64,000 nt of DNA from Ephydatia muelleri (Eukaryota > Porifera > Demospongiae > Spongillida > Spongillidae): NCBI GenBank assembly GCA_013339895.1, contig JABACO010000003.1, positions 12,287,754-12,351,753 of the forward strand, given 5' to 3'. Position 1 is the stretch's first letter, and each line of letters opens with the position of its first letter. A model generated the notes under the pieces. That model was not told where the DNA came from. It worked only from the letters and a program-made list of their open reading frames with translations, and searched no databases. The translations under genes and the position numbers were made by a program. Positions 13,401 to 25,400 of the stretch are shown in pieces.

Positions 13401-16400
13401 CATTAAATATCCTCACAGTTAAAGGGTTCATCTTTTCTACACCTGTGTCTGTTGAGCCATCAATAGCCAGAGTGAATGGACATGTTTTCATGGTGTTTAC
13501 GAGATTTTGCTGAAGTACTGGTGCAATAGCACCATTTAAAATGCAAGCAGTTTTTGTTCGTCTGGAAGAGAAATTCTTTGCTATGTCACTGTCAGGAAAT
13601 ATGTCGTGAAATAGTGGTGTCAGTTCATCAGCTAAAGATAAAGGTACATTGTGTTGAGCCAGCATATGAGCGACTTTAACTTCTGCACGGATGACCTGCT
13701 CATTGATAGGGCTTGATTCAACTTGAAACCCCAGGGTTGTTTGGCCTTTCATCTGCTTTACATTAGCCTGGTGCATTGCCTTTTCCATATGCCTTTCAAT
13801 ATCGTGCTTACCTTGATGATCACATGCGACCTGTCGCATACAGATATTGCATAGAAACTTGTGCGGGTTGTCTTTAACTTCTTGAACAAAGGGGTAAACC
13901 TTCAACCATTCTTTTTGGAACTTTGTGCGGTACTTGGCTGCACCGACGGATTTTGCCGACATCTTTTGCTTCTTAGATGTAGATGGTCCTGGGTTTTCAT
14001 CATCGGCATCTGATTCCACATCTTGATCTACTGAAGCTAACCTTTCAGCTCGGACTGCCATGCTCGCGCGCGCGGTACGGTATAATTTATTGCAAGCATA
14101 AATAATCAAATAACTTGCCATAAATAACCGGGCTCAATAGTGAGGGCGGGTACCGTATATGCCGTGTATATTAATGATTTACTTTATCCAATATTAATTT
14201 GCGATGACTTTTTGTTCTGTGTGTTTTAGTTTAGGCGTGAGAAAACATTCGTTGGGCGTGTGAGCGTGAGATAGAAGCCTGAGGCGTGAGACTTGGTATG
14301 TCTGTGTTGAGCGCCGATAGGTGGGTCCCAGCAGGTCCTCGTGACGCCATTTTAAGTATCAACTGTCGTGTCCAATTAATACATAACAGTGTAGGTGAAA
14401 ATTGTCAATTGACAGGTTAACCAGGCGCTCGTCGCTTATAGATTAACCTGCAAATTGTATGTTCTGCATGTGTGGTTGCAAGTCCATTGCATGACTTCGT
14501 TGCTACAGATTAGTTTGATGTGTGTTGCATGTGGCTGGTGAAAGCAATTGTAATTGTAATTTAGGCTTCCATTTTGGATTAGGTTAACAAAGACCTTCCG
14601 TTGCTATATCTAGTATGGTCTTTTACAGGGTGCACGTGAATTTCTTGTTCCTACAAGAGATAAAGGGAAGTTTTATGCTTTGGTTCAAAGTCCACAGCAG
14701 GTAAGACATACTTTTGTTTTTATTTGCATGCTATTTTGTAACACAAATGGTTTTAAAATGCTACACTAATGTAGCACTGCATATGCTGTTTTTTTCCAAT
14801 TCATGTAAATGTACTCTTTCGCGGGCAAGGCCAATTATTACAGTACACAAAAAAAAAGTGTTGTGCATTGCAGGAAAACGTTGTTAGCAAACAACTTACA
14901 CTATATGACCAGGAAACAACTGATCAATCATGTTGTTGGCTGCAAAGTGTGAACTGTTTAGATAAACAGAGTGGCTTTAGTATAGCACCTGCAGCGCAAT
15001 ATTACTCTGTTGCTCGTGATAGAGTTAAAAATAAATAATACTGCATTGTTTTATTCTTTCCTTATTCAATTGATCACATCCTGCCCTGTACCCAGGGTAA
15101 CCCATGATATGATGAGTAGGGATTTATAGCAAATAAAATGTTTACTCTGGATTTTCTCTTGCAAGTTTGTTCCCATCAGAAAATCCAACCTTTCTTTCCC
15201 CAGTTTAAACAACTTCTGATGGTTGGAGGTTTTGACAGGTATTTTCAGTTTGCACGTTGTTATAGAGATGAGGATCTGAGAGCTGACAGGCAGCCTGAAT
15301 TTACACAGGTATGTGCACAATTATGAATTTCAAGAGCAAAATACAATGGGATCGTTTCTGTAAAAAGGAATGTAGCACATGCATAATAAAATTTCCGGTA
15401 CACACAGTAGAAATGTAATGCTTGCATTGAAGTGTATGACTAGTTAAAAATTCAGAGCCTTACAACTTCATGACTGATTCTTTGTACATATGAAGCAATG
15501 TGTAGGGGGCATTTTAGACCTCTAGAATATAAAATATCAAAACAAAATTGAAATCTTGACAAAACATGCATTAGGTCCATGTTTGCGGAAATGATCCCAT
15601 ATTTTAGTAACTGGTTTTATGAGACAAAGGTAAATCATTAACTTGATTAAGATATCAAATGATGTATATCATTATAAGGAGTGTGATAGGCTTCATATAC
15701 TGTACTTGTGATTATGATTCAACAAATATCCATTGTGGCCAACTTTGTATGGCCTCAGACCCCTCCCCAACTGTACAGGGCTTATTGATAAGCCATAGAA
15801 CCCAAACTATTCCCTACTATATTGTCAAAGATACTATTCAGCAACGAACTATACAGTGAATGTACAGTACTATACATACTGAATATGAAGATCACTTCTT
15901 TGAAGGCAAAGCATATATTTAAACATGGTCATTTAACGCTGTTGCACAAATTCTCTCTGAAACGACAGTTCTGCAGTACAGGCGGCACACCATTCTGGAG
16001 CAGATCATTGAAAATGGTTTAACATCATTAGGCTTGAGCGGTAAAGGCTTTTTTTTACCCTGGCATTTGGATATCCTCGGTGGTTTCTCTATGGGTGTCA
16101 TTCAGATCAAAATTCGGATACTGTTTTCAACGTACATGTACATTAAGGTTCACCTAATTCAATCCCCTTTACTTGTACATGCTTTTGCATTGCGTATTTT
16201 TAAACAAATTTGTAGCAATTCAAAGATATCAATACCTCAGACCTAAAGTTATGTTATACAGAAACATTATTATATCTAAGCATTACTGCAGCTTCAACAT
16301 AATCCTGTAAGAAGTTAGCTTGCTGGTCATTGAACATGTTGTTCAGCAAGGAGAAAACTCTCTCTACGGCACCCGATGATGGTTGGATGAGGCAGTACCA

Positions 16401-19400
16401 GCTAAACAATGAATAAAATGTTGGCAGCAAGGTAGCCCTTTCTTTCCAAAAATGGATGACATCAGCAGATAGAGAAATGCCATCACATGCTGCTAAATAC
16501 TGTGGCAGTTCTTGAACTAAGCTGTTCATAGACACCTTGCCCCTCTGAACAACTTTCAGAATTCTAAACTCTTCCAGACGAGTTGCATTCAGCCCTAGCT
16601 CCACTGCCCCGCATGGTACCAGATATAGGGCTGCTTTACATAGATCAAGCTGTGATCTAAGCTTTCCCATGATGGTTGAGGTGAAGTAATCAAACCCTGG
16701 TCACAAGCAGTCCTCACCTAGCTGGTACAACCTCAAATACTCTTGTGTCCTTGGCGTATTATTACCACCCAGATCTCCACATACTGCCAATAGGTTAGGC
16801 AGATGTGGACTGATGATAAGTTTTCACATTGCTTGATTTCATCATAAACACTGAAGGCCAATGGTCCACGCCCTCCGAAGTATAGCAAGCTTTCAGAAAA
16901 GGCTGTGCACCATCCACTAAAGCTGCTAGTTCAACCTTTAATTTAGACACTGTATGGAAATCAGAAAGCATCTGGTGAGCTTCTACAGCAGAACCAGCTT
17001 CAATGATACTAGAATTTGCAGTATATCTCCCCAGACTTTCATCAGCTGCTCAAAGCATTCATACTTCGACCACCACCTAGTTGCTGAATATGATTTCCAA
17101 CTAACTCCTGTCACCTGATGAAAGATCTTTGCTCGCCTGGAATGGGTAAAAAGGTACCCCAAAACCTTGTCAGAGTGTCACACCTGAACTTATCACCCAC
17201 ATGGTCAAGTGTATGTGAAAGGCACTTGATGTCTTCTGAAGATGGAAAATCTCCTGACAGTTGCTCCATTGCCACATCATTGACAGATGCTCTGTCACGC
17301 ATAAAAGCTGCAACAGACTCCCATCGGTTACAGCAAGCTTCACCATTATAATCTTAAAGATCTCTCGTGCTGTTGTTATTCCAACTAGCTGATCATCAAT
17401 CATCGAAATTGCCACTAAGATTTGATGAATACTACCATTGTCATCAATAAATCTGGCAACTACAGCAAAAGCTCTGCACACTCTAGTTGTACCATCAAAA
17501 ATGATGGAGAGGAATCATGCATGGAGTGCTTCTTTCACTCTAGCAAGTTCCTGCACATGAATAATTGGTATTAATTGCCTTAGATGAGATGCATCTGGAA
17601 CCTTGCGAGCATACTTCTCCAGAAATGGAGCAAAGATATTCAGTGAATTCAAACTATATGGCCACATTTCATCCAGTAGGAAACAAGTTCCGCCCTTCAA
17701 ATTCTGTCTGCTTCACATGTTCTGGTACCAAACCCCATGAGGAGTCTGCAATACTGCACCAGAGGCTCCAACTATCTCCCCCTGCATCTAACTGATCCAA
17801 AAAGGTTGAGACAGATTTACTGTGACGGATACTATCCTATCCTATCCAATATACAGCCTATACGTCTAACGCGTAGTACTGTGCCGCAGAGCAAGGATCG
17901 GCAATTCTCCAACACCAAGATATTTATTTCCAAATGTACCCGCATTGTATACTGACTCACACAAAGACACAATACAACAATACACTCAATGGTCAGGCCA
18001 GCGGCCCCCGAAAGGTGGCGCAGCCCCGGCGCCCACCCAATAGTCCACAATAGAGCCAGTATGGACGTAAACGGGTACCCAGACCTTCACACTCCCTCCA
18101 CCTTATCTGAAGGCTGACCCTCAGATGATCGCATTGGTAGGGAACCTCGGGAGAGGGCATCGGCATTTCCATTTCATTTTCCTGATCGGTGTTCCACCTC
18201 GAACTGGTAGGGTTGGAGGAAAAGGTACCATCGGGTCAGCCGTGGGTTGTTATCCTTCATGGTGTTCAGCCATTTGAGTGCCTTATGATCTGTCACCACA
18301 GTGAATTTGGCTCCCACAAGGTAGACCCTAAAGTTTTGAATTGCAGCCTTGATTGACAAGCACTCCTTTTCTATCGTGGCATAGTTTTTCTCCCTTGGTG
18401 CCAGTTTTCGGCTGTAATAAGCCACAGGGTGTTCTTCTCCAGATGCATCCATCTGGCTGAGTACAGCTCCAAGTCCACAATCAGAGGCATCAGTCTGCAG
18501 GATGAAGGGAACCCCAAAGTCGGGAGTTCGAAGAACAGGGGCACTACACAACTGTATCTTCAACTCCTTGAAAACTTTCTCACACTCTGAATCCCATTCA
18601 ACCTGAGTTGGAGCTGCATTCCGCGTAAGGTCAGTCAGAGGGGCTACTAAACTAGCATAGTTTGCAATAAACTTCCGGTAGTAACCCGTAAATCCTAGAA
18701 ATGAGCGCACATCCTTCTTAGTGAGTGGGACTGGAAAGCTTTTCACAGCTTCAATCTTGCTCTGCTCTGGCCTTACACGTCCACATCCAACTACATGACC
18801 TAGGTAAGTGCAGTGTCTCATCCCCAGTTGGCATTTTTCGGGTCTTGCTGTCAGTTTTGCAGCTCTTAACCGAGTAAGGATATCCCTGAGGTGACAGATG
18901 TGTTCCTCCCAGGTTTGGCTGTAGATGACCAAGTCATCTATATATGCTGCTGCATGCTCTTCAGCCCCTCTGAGAAGTCGATCCATCATCCTCTGAAAGG
19001 TAGCTGGTGCCCCACATAAGCCGAAAGGCATGACCTTAAAGTGGTATAACCCGTAAGGAGTGGTAAATGCAGTCTTATGCTGGTCCTCCTGCTTGACAAG
19101 CACCTGCCAGTAGCCTCTTGCAAGATCAAGGGTAGTCATGTACTGGCTATTACCCAGTTGGTCCAGTAGTTCATCAACTCTAGGCATAGGGTAGGCATCT
19201 CCCTGAGTCACCACATTCAGCTTGCGATAATCCACGCAGAACCTTATGCCTCCATCTTTTTTCTCTATCAGGACAATAGGAGAGGCCCAGTCACTCATTG
19301 ATGGTTCGACCACTCCATCCTTCAGCATGGCCTCTATTTCCTTCTTCACCCATTCCCTATGAGCATACGGGAGTCTGTGTGGCGCTTGTCGCACAGGAAT

Positions 19401-22400
19401 AGAGGATCCAGTAGGAATGCTATGCTCTGTTAACATTGTGCATCCTGGTTTACCATGAAGCACATCTTGGAAGTCGGAGCAAAGTGATTGTAACTCCTGA
19501 TACTTGTTCTCATCTAGATCTTCATTTACCAACAGTTTCCCTCCCATGCTGAGTCCACTGTCCAGGCTCTCCTCATCAGCCTCACCCTCCTCAACACATA
19601 ACAGTGATTTCACTTCATTCCACCTCTTCAGCATGTTGATGTGGAATACTCTGTGTCTTTTTCGGGTTCCGATCATGTCCACTTCGTACAAGACGTCACT
19701 GACTCGCTTGACCACCGGATATGGTCCCTTCCACTGGGCAAGGAACTTGCTGGTATCTGTAGGTAGCAGCACCAGTACCTTATCTCCGGCTTCAAAACTC
19801 CTGAGTTTGGCATGTTTGTCATACCAGGTCTTCTGTCCCTGCTGCGCTTGGCTTGTGTTGGTTTGGGCCAGTTCAGTCATCCTCTCCAGTCTTTCCCTCA
19901 TAAGCATCAAATAGGACACCACACTCTCGTCAGTCTTCTCCCTTGCTTCCCATGTTTCCTTGAGAACATCAAGTGGGCCTCTAACACTCCGCCCATAAAG
20001 GAGCTCAAAGGGGGAAAATCCTGTAGACTCCTGAGGGACCTCCCTATACGCAAAGAGGAGGTAGGGTAGAAGCTTGTCCCAGTCCTTTCCATCCTTGGTT
20101 GCTGACTTTCTTAGCATAGCCTTTAAGGTTTGATTAAACCTTTTGACCAAGCCGTTGCACTGGGGATGGTAGGGTGTGGTCCGTAAGCGCTGAACATTGA
20201 GTAGTCTATACATTTCTGCAAGGAGAGTTGACATAAAGTTGGTTCCTTGGTCAGACATTATCTCCTGAGGAATCCCTACCCTGGAGAAGACTTGGACCAA
20301 CTGTTCTGCTACATGTTCGGCATCAACTGAGCGAAGGGGAATGGCCTCCGGGTACCGGGTTGCATAATCGCAGATCACCAGTACAAAGCGATTCCCAGAC
20401 CTGCTCCTTGGAAGAGGCCCAACAATATCGCCAGTACAGAGCGATTCTGGAGAAAGGTTCCGCAATTACAGGTAGCGGTATAAGTGGTGCTGGGGCTACA
20501 CGTTTGGAAGAGGCCTTCTGACAACTAGGGCAGTTCTTACAATATTCTGCAACATCCTTGCTTACACCAAGCCAGAAGAACCTCTGTAGGACTCGCTCAG
20601 TAGTTTTCTTTCTGCCCAAGTGCCCTGCCATAGGAATTGCATGTGCCATATGCAAAACTGGGCCCCTACATGCTTCTGGTAATACCAACTGCTCCACCAT
20701 TTCACCCTTCAGCTTTCGGTTCCGATAATAGGTACTGTCTCGATGGAAAAACTCTGCTTCTTTCTCCAACACTGCATCTGCTGCCACATCCCGGATATCC
20801 TTCAGGGTCTTGTCTTCTCTTTGCAGTCTTTGTATTTCCTCCGGACCGAACTCCCATTTTTGATACTCTTGAGCCCAGGTAGGACCATGCTCAGAGTGTT
20901 CCTTCTTCCGCTCTCGCTTCTGACTCCTTGTCAGCACCTTACGAGACCGTAAATAAATCCTGGTGGAAAGCTGCCCCTGGCAAGCTGCTGTCATAACTCT
21001 CAGTTTCTGGAACCCTGCTGGTATCTATCCCCTTCTTCTTAGCTGTAGGTTCCTCCAATGAAGTTGACCTAGCTCCTGACTGTAGGTCTCTGACTTGTTC
21101 TTCTCTAGCTTCCAGTTGCTGCTGCTTAAACTTGGAGCGTGTTACCACTGCCATGCTCGAAGTCCATCATTTGCTCTCCAGCCAATCTTCATTTCCGCGA
21201 AAGGTCCTGCAGTCTCACAATTAGGTCCCTGTATGACCAATCTTCTTGCTTTTTGGTGGTCCGAAAGCGTTGTCGATACGTCTCTGTATTGATGTTGTAG
21301 CGTAGCAAAATCGTCTCCTTGACTTGCTCGTAGTCCTTTGCGTCATCGCTGTCCATAGCGGCGTACGCCAGTTGAGCCTTGCCCGAAAGGTTGGGAGCCA
21401 GCTTAAATGCCCATTTTTCCTTATCCACCTCGTGGGCCGACATCATCCTTTCGAAGGTGGTCAGGTAAGCCTCTATATCTTTGCTCTCAGTAAGCTTGGT
21501 GAGCTTCGCGGTCTCCTTTCATTGCTGACTGGGTGCTTGAGCCTCTAGTATGGTTTCCAATATGCGCCTCTGCTCCCTTCTTTCTTCTGCAAATACCGCT
21601 TCCATACGCTCCCTCTCTGCTACTTCGATCCGGCGACGTTCCTCCTCGCGCTGACGTCTCTCCTCCTCCTCAGCACGGCGACGTTCCTCCTCTCGTTGAC
21701 GTCTCTCCTGCTCCTTGGCACGGCGACGTTCCTCCTCGTGCTGACGTCTCTCCTGCTCCTCGGCACGGCGATGTTCCTCCTCGCGTTGACGTCTCTCCTG
21801 CTCCTCGGCACGGCGACGTTCATCCTCGCGCTGACGTCTCTCCTCCTCCGCTCGACGACGTTCGTCCTCTTCCCCGCGGCGGCGTTCCTCCTCTCGTCGG
21901 CATCTCTCCTCAGCCTGCTCTTCCCTTTGCACCAGCAGCCTCAGCAATTCTGCAACTGCCCCAACTGCCTGGTTCTGCTCAACGGTGTTTGCTCGAATCG
22001 CCTGATTCTGCTCAACGGTGTTTGCTCCTATCGCCTGATTCTGCTCCGCGATGTTTGCCATTTGAGATTTCTGGTACTTGCAACCAGATCGAGTTGACAT
22101 CCACAGGGTCTCGTTGTACTTCGTCAATGACAACTATCCTATCCAATATACAGCCTATACGTCTAACGCGTAGTACTGTGCCGCAGAGCAAGGATCGGCA
22201 ATTCTCCAACACCAAGATATTTATTTCCAAATGTACCCGCATTATATACTGACTCACACAAAGACACAATACAACAATACACTCAATGGTCAGGCCAGCG
22301 GCCCCCGAAAGGTGGCGCAGCCCCGGCGCCCGCCCAATAGTCCACAATAGAGCCAGTATGGACGTAAACGGGTACCGAGACCCTCACATTTACCTTTTTG

Positions 22401-25400
22401 AAGACTCTTTGCATACTTCTCCTTTTTGTTTTTGTGCTTCATTGACTGGATATGCTGTACAATCCTGTCTTTCTTAAGGCTTACTTCCTCCCGGAAACAC
22501 AAACAAAAGACATAGGTCTTGTAGCCCTGAAATGGCTCATTAGGAGATTCATTCCTTCTGGTATGCCCTGTAACAGCCTTCAGCCTATAAGTGCCGAGAG
22601 TCACCTAACGTTTTTGTTAGGTAAACCTAGCATCAAATATTAGGTACCTAACAGTTTACCTATGGTCCAGAGCTTGTGTAGATTATGAAATTGTTAATCG
22701 CTACTAATTATTACTATGTATGGCGAAGTAAAGTACAATGAATTGATCAAGTTACAATGTACATAAGTTCAAAGCAGTTACAAAGTTACATAAGTTCAAA
22801 GGAGTTTAGAATGGTTGATTCAGCTGATGAATCTGTATACAAGCTCTACCAGATTTTGGGCCACAAATAGCAAATGGCTTGTTCCATTGCCTGTTACTGC
22901 ACTTCACACAAACATAATTTGCAACTGGTGCAGGCTTTGGACATACTCTTCATCTTGCTGCACTACCATGTATTCTCTGGTGTTTTGACATATGACCTCT
23001 TTGTCTTACTTCAGCGATGTATTGGCTTAAAGGGAGCACATCATGAGTTTCACTGCTGCACTCGACCTCCTGATCCTCTGCTTCTTCTTCCACTGACTCT
23101 ATACTTCTCTTCCTAGATGATGCTGTATATGCTGTCTGCACAGGAGCCCCTTGCCGATTGTTTGACAGCAACTGCATAACTAGGGAGTCAAGAAACTTCT
23201 TGTGACTGGGTGTTAAAGAGTGTTGATTGAAACAGCAATATACTTTGTAAGCATCTACTTCAATGAAGCCCAGTACAGTGCAGAAACATCGGAACCACCA
23301 ATCATTGGTACCAACAGAATCCTCTCAATGTAGAGATCCCTGGCGTAGATGATTATGCACATCAATTATGCATGCTGCATCAAAATAACTCTTAATTGCC
23401 TGTGTTCTGGGAACTATTCAGGTTATTACTTCACTTTCACCAGTTCCCTCATTTAGGATCCACCGTTTCTTAACATGATCATCAACCTTCAAAGTATGGT
23501 TCCCACGAGGATACCAAAACTTTCTTTGGCACTCCAACACTGCCAGGTTCATTCCAGGCATGGCCATATATTTCTCTCTCCTTTAGGTTCATGAAAAATG
23601 CATGGCGGGTAGTGATAGTATCACCTCGCTGAGCTGTCACAGACCAACCCACATCATTCAGAAACTTCTTTGGGAAGCCTTTTGTGGCATTCTTTACTAA
23701 ACCCGTGAAATAAGTACCATGTGCAAGCAATGCTCTTGCAGTTTGAAATGAGGCGAAATAGCTGTCCCCCCCATAAACAACATGGCCTTTGCCATGTAGG
23801 AATTCTGTTAACCTGAGAGTTAATGCTACATGCTTAGGATACTGATCACAGTACTTCTTGCTTGCCATGAGCTCCACACCTTCCTGGATTTCAAGAAACA
23901 GTATAATTCCAGTATTGACATCAGCCACATCGTTGTACTCAATGCCAACTCCACAAGGCTTCCGAATTATTTTTGTCAGATGTGGAACGCCCTCAGGTGT
24001 GCCTTCAAACATGGGAATCCATTTTCCCATGCTTTCATCCATCACCACTTCTGTTCCAGGCTTCACATTCTGCATCCTTGTTGTGTTGAAGGCACTAATC
24101 AAACCTCTGACAGCATCCCAGGTGTGTTCATTCACTGTAGGTGGCCACAGTTTCAGATATTTCTTCCAGTATAAAAAGCGATCATGTGACAATCCAAATC
24201 TTCGTAATAAATCCAATGGCTGGCTAAAACATGAGCTTTTGACGTTCCACAAGTCTTTAATATTGCTTCGTCCAGCTAAACTTGACCCAAGCAAAATGCC
24301 CATACATTGGAGAAACTCATACTCAGTAAAAGGATGTATATTGTGAGGCAAACTCTCATTGGTCCAGCGCAAAACCCCATCACCTCCAAAGAAAAACTGA
24401 AATAGGAACATAATGGTCCAGCAGTCCAGTGCAGTTCTGAACTCAGCTACTTCCAGACCACTTGGCCAATTGATTGCACACTGCTTCCATGTAAATCCAT
24501 CCTTAGATCGTTGATCCACAGTCACCCCATCATCTAACACAGTCCATTTTATTATTTTGTCCCCCAGTTTTAGCTGCAATGGATCATTTGAATCATATTC
24601 TTCTCCATGTGTTTCGTCCTCTTCAATGTCTTGCTGATGTGCGTTATCGTCAGGTTCCTCCTCCTCGTGCTGGTCTTCTTCATCTGGCAGAGGCACAGCG
24701 CTCCCCGCTGGTGGTACAGCGCTCCCTGTAGATGTAAGCACTTCCCTTGCAGCTGGTTTCCAGAACGCTCGCCCATGATCAAATTCTAGGTTCTGATCTC
24801 CTATCATCCATCCTAGGACTTAGTGGGCTTCGAAAGCACCTTGCCTTCAATATTAGCAGTTCTCCATTCTGCACCAAACGCTCGCATTATAGTATCCTTA
24901 GTTTTGTTAAGCTGGCTACCTTTGGCGCGGACAATTTCACTTACCTCTGGAACAGGAAAAGTACTTACTTTGCGCTTACTACGGGGCGCATTTAACCTCG
25001 ATCCAGATGCCATCCTCGTTTAAATCCGTGCGTGTTTGCATACTATTCACGTGCGGATCATACATGTTTACATAGCACTCAAGTGATGATTGTTGCCTAG
25101 TAACATGCGGTATACTGCGATGTTGAAAGTAGCGGTACCTGTTAGGTATACCCAACAAATGTTGCTAGATTTACCTAGCATTAACCTACATTAACTTTCT
25201 GATCATTAAGGTTTTAACATTTGAGCTTTTGTACGGTTAAAGATCAACCCCCCTTTTAACATCTTTTGTGCATGTTTATTAAATTTATCCTTATGGCTTC
25301 ATAACTACAATACGTTGAATATTGTTAGGTATACCTAACGAATAGGGGGTATACCTAACGTCCGGCGTTTATAGATCAGGGTTGTGAATTTTGCCTTGGA

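Larger units (their letters stand above)
9016..14416 (-). mobile_element. piggyBac transposon 1, TTAA-flanked, hosting a nested hAT
   Basis: The terminal sequence CCTGTCAA follows TTAA at 9012-9015, and its inverse TTGACAGG precedes TTAA at 14417-14420. This is the canonical piggyBac target duplication. Sub-terminal similarity is weaker. The transposase remnant (9132-11343) is on the minus strand. The right part (about 11360-14300) is an inserted hAT element, which interrupts the 5' non-coding part of the piggyBac. The whole lies in the DARS2 intron between 8752 and 14629. Confidence 0.85.
17821..22388 (-). mobile_element. Ty3/gypsy-class LTR retrotransposon with Gmr1-like (INT before RT) order
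   Basis: Fossil LTR element, 4568 bp, flanked by a perfect 5-bp target duplication TTTAC (17816-17820 and 22389-22393). The two LTRs (17821-18091; 22128-22388) begin TG and end CA on the element strand and differ at about 4 of 250 compared positions plus an end indel, so insertion is fairly recent. A purine-rich tract abuts the 3' LTR (18092-18104). Parts from 5' to 3' on the minus strand: gag with a long charged coil, gag core, integrase zinc finger and core, GPF/Y-like integrase tail, reverse transcriptase, RNase H. Integrase lies upstream of RT as in Gmr1 elements, not downstream as in most Ty3/gypsy. I did not identify a protease. It looks nearly whole, with perhaps a few breaks. It sits inside hAT 2. 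Confidence 0.93.

Noticed and set aside
21533-22252. Long plus-strand open frame opposite the gag coil
   Set aside because: A shadow of the repetitive Arg/Glu coding sequence on the other strand.
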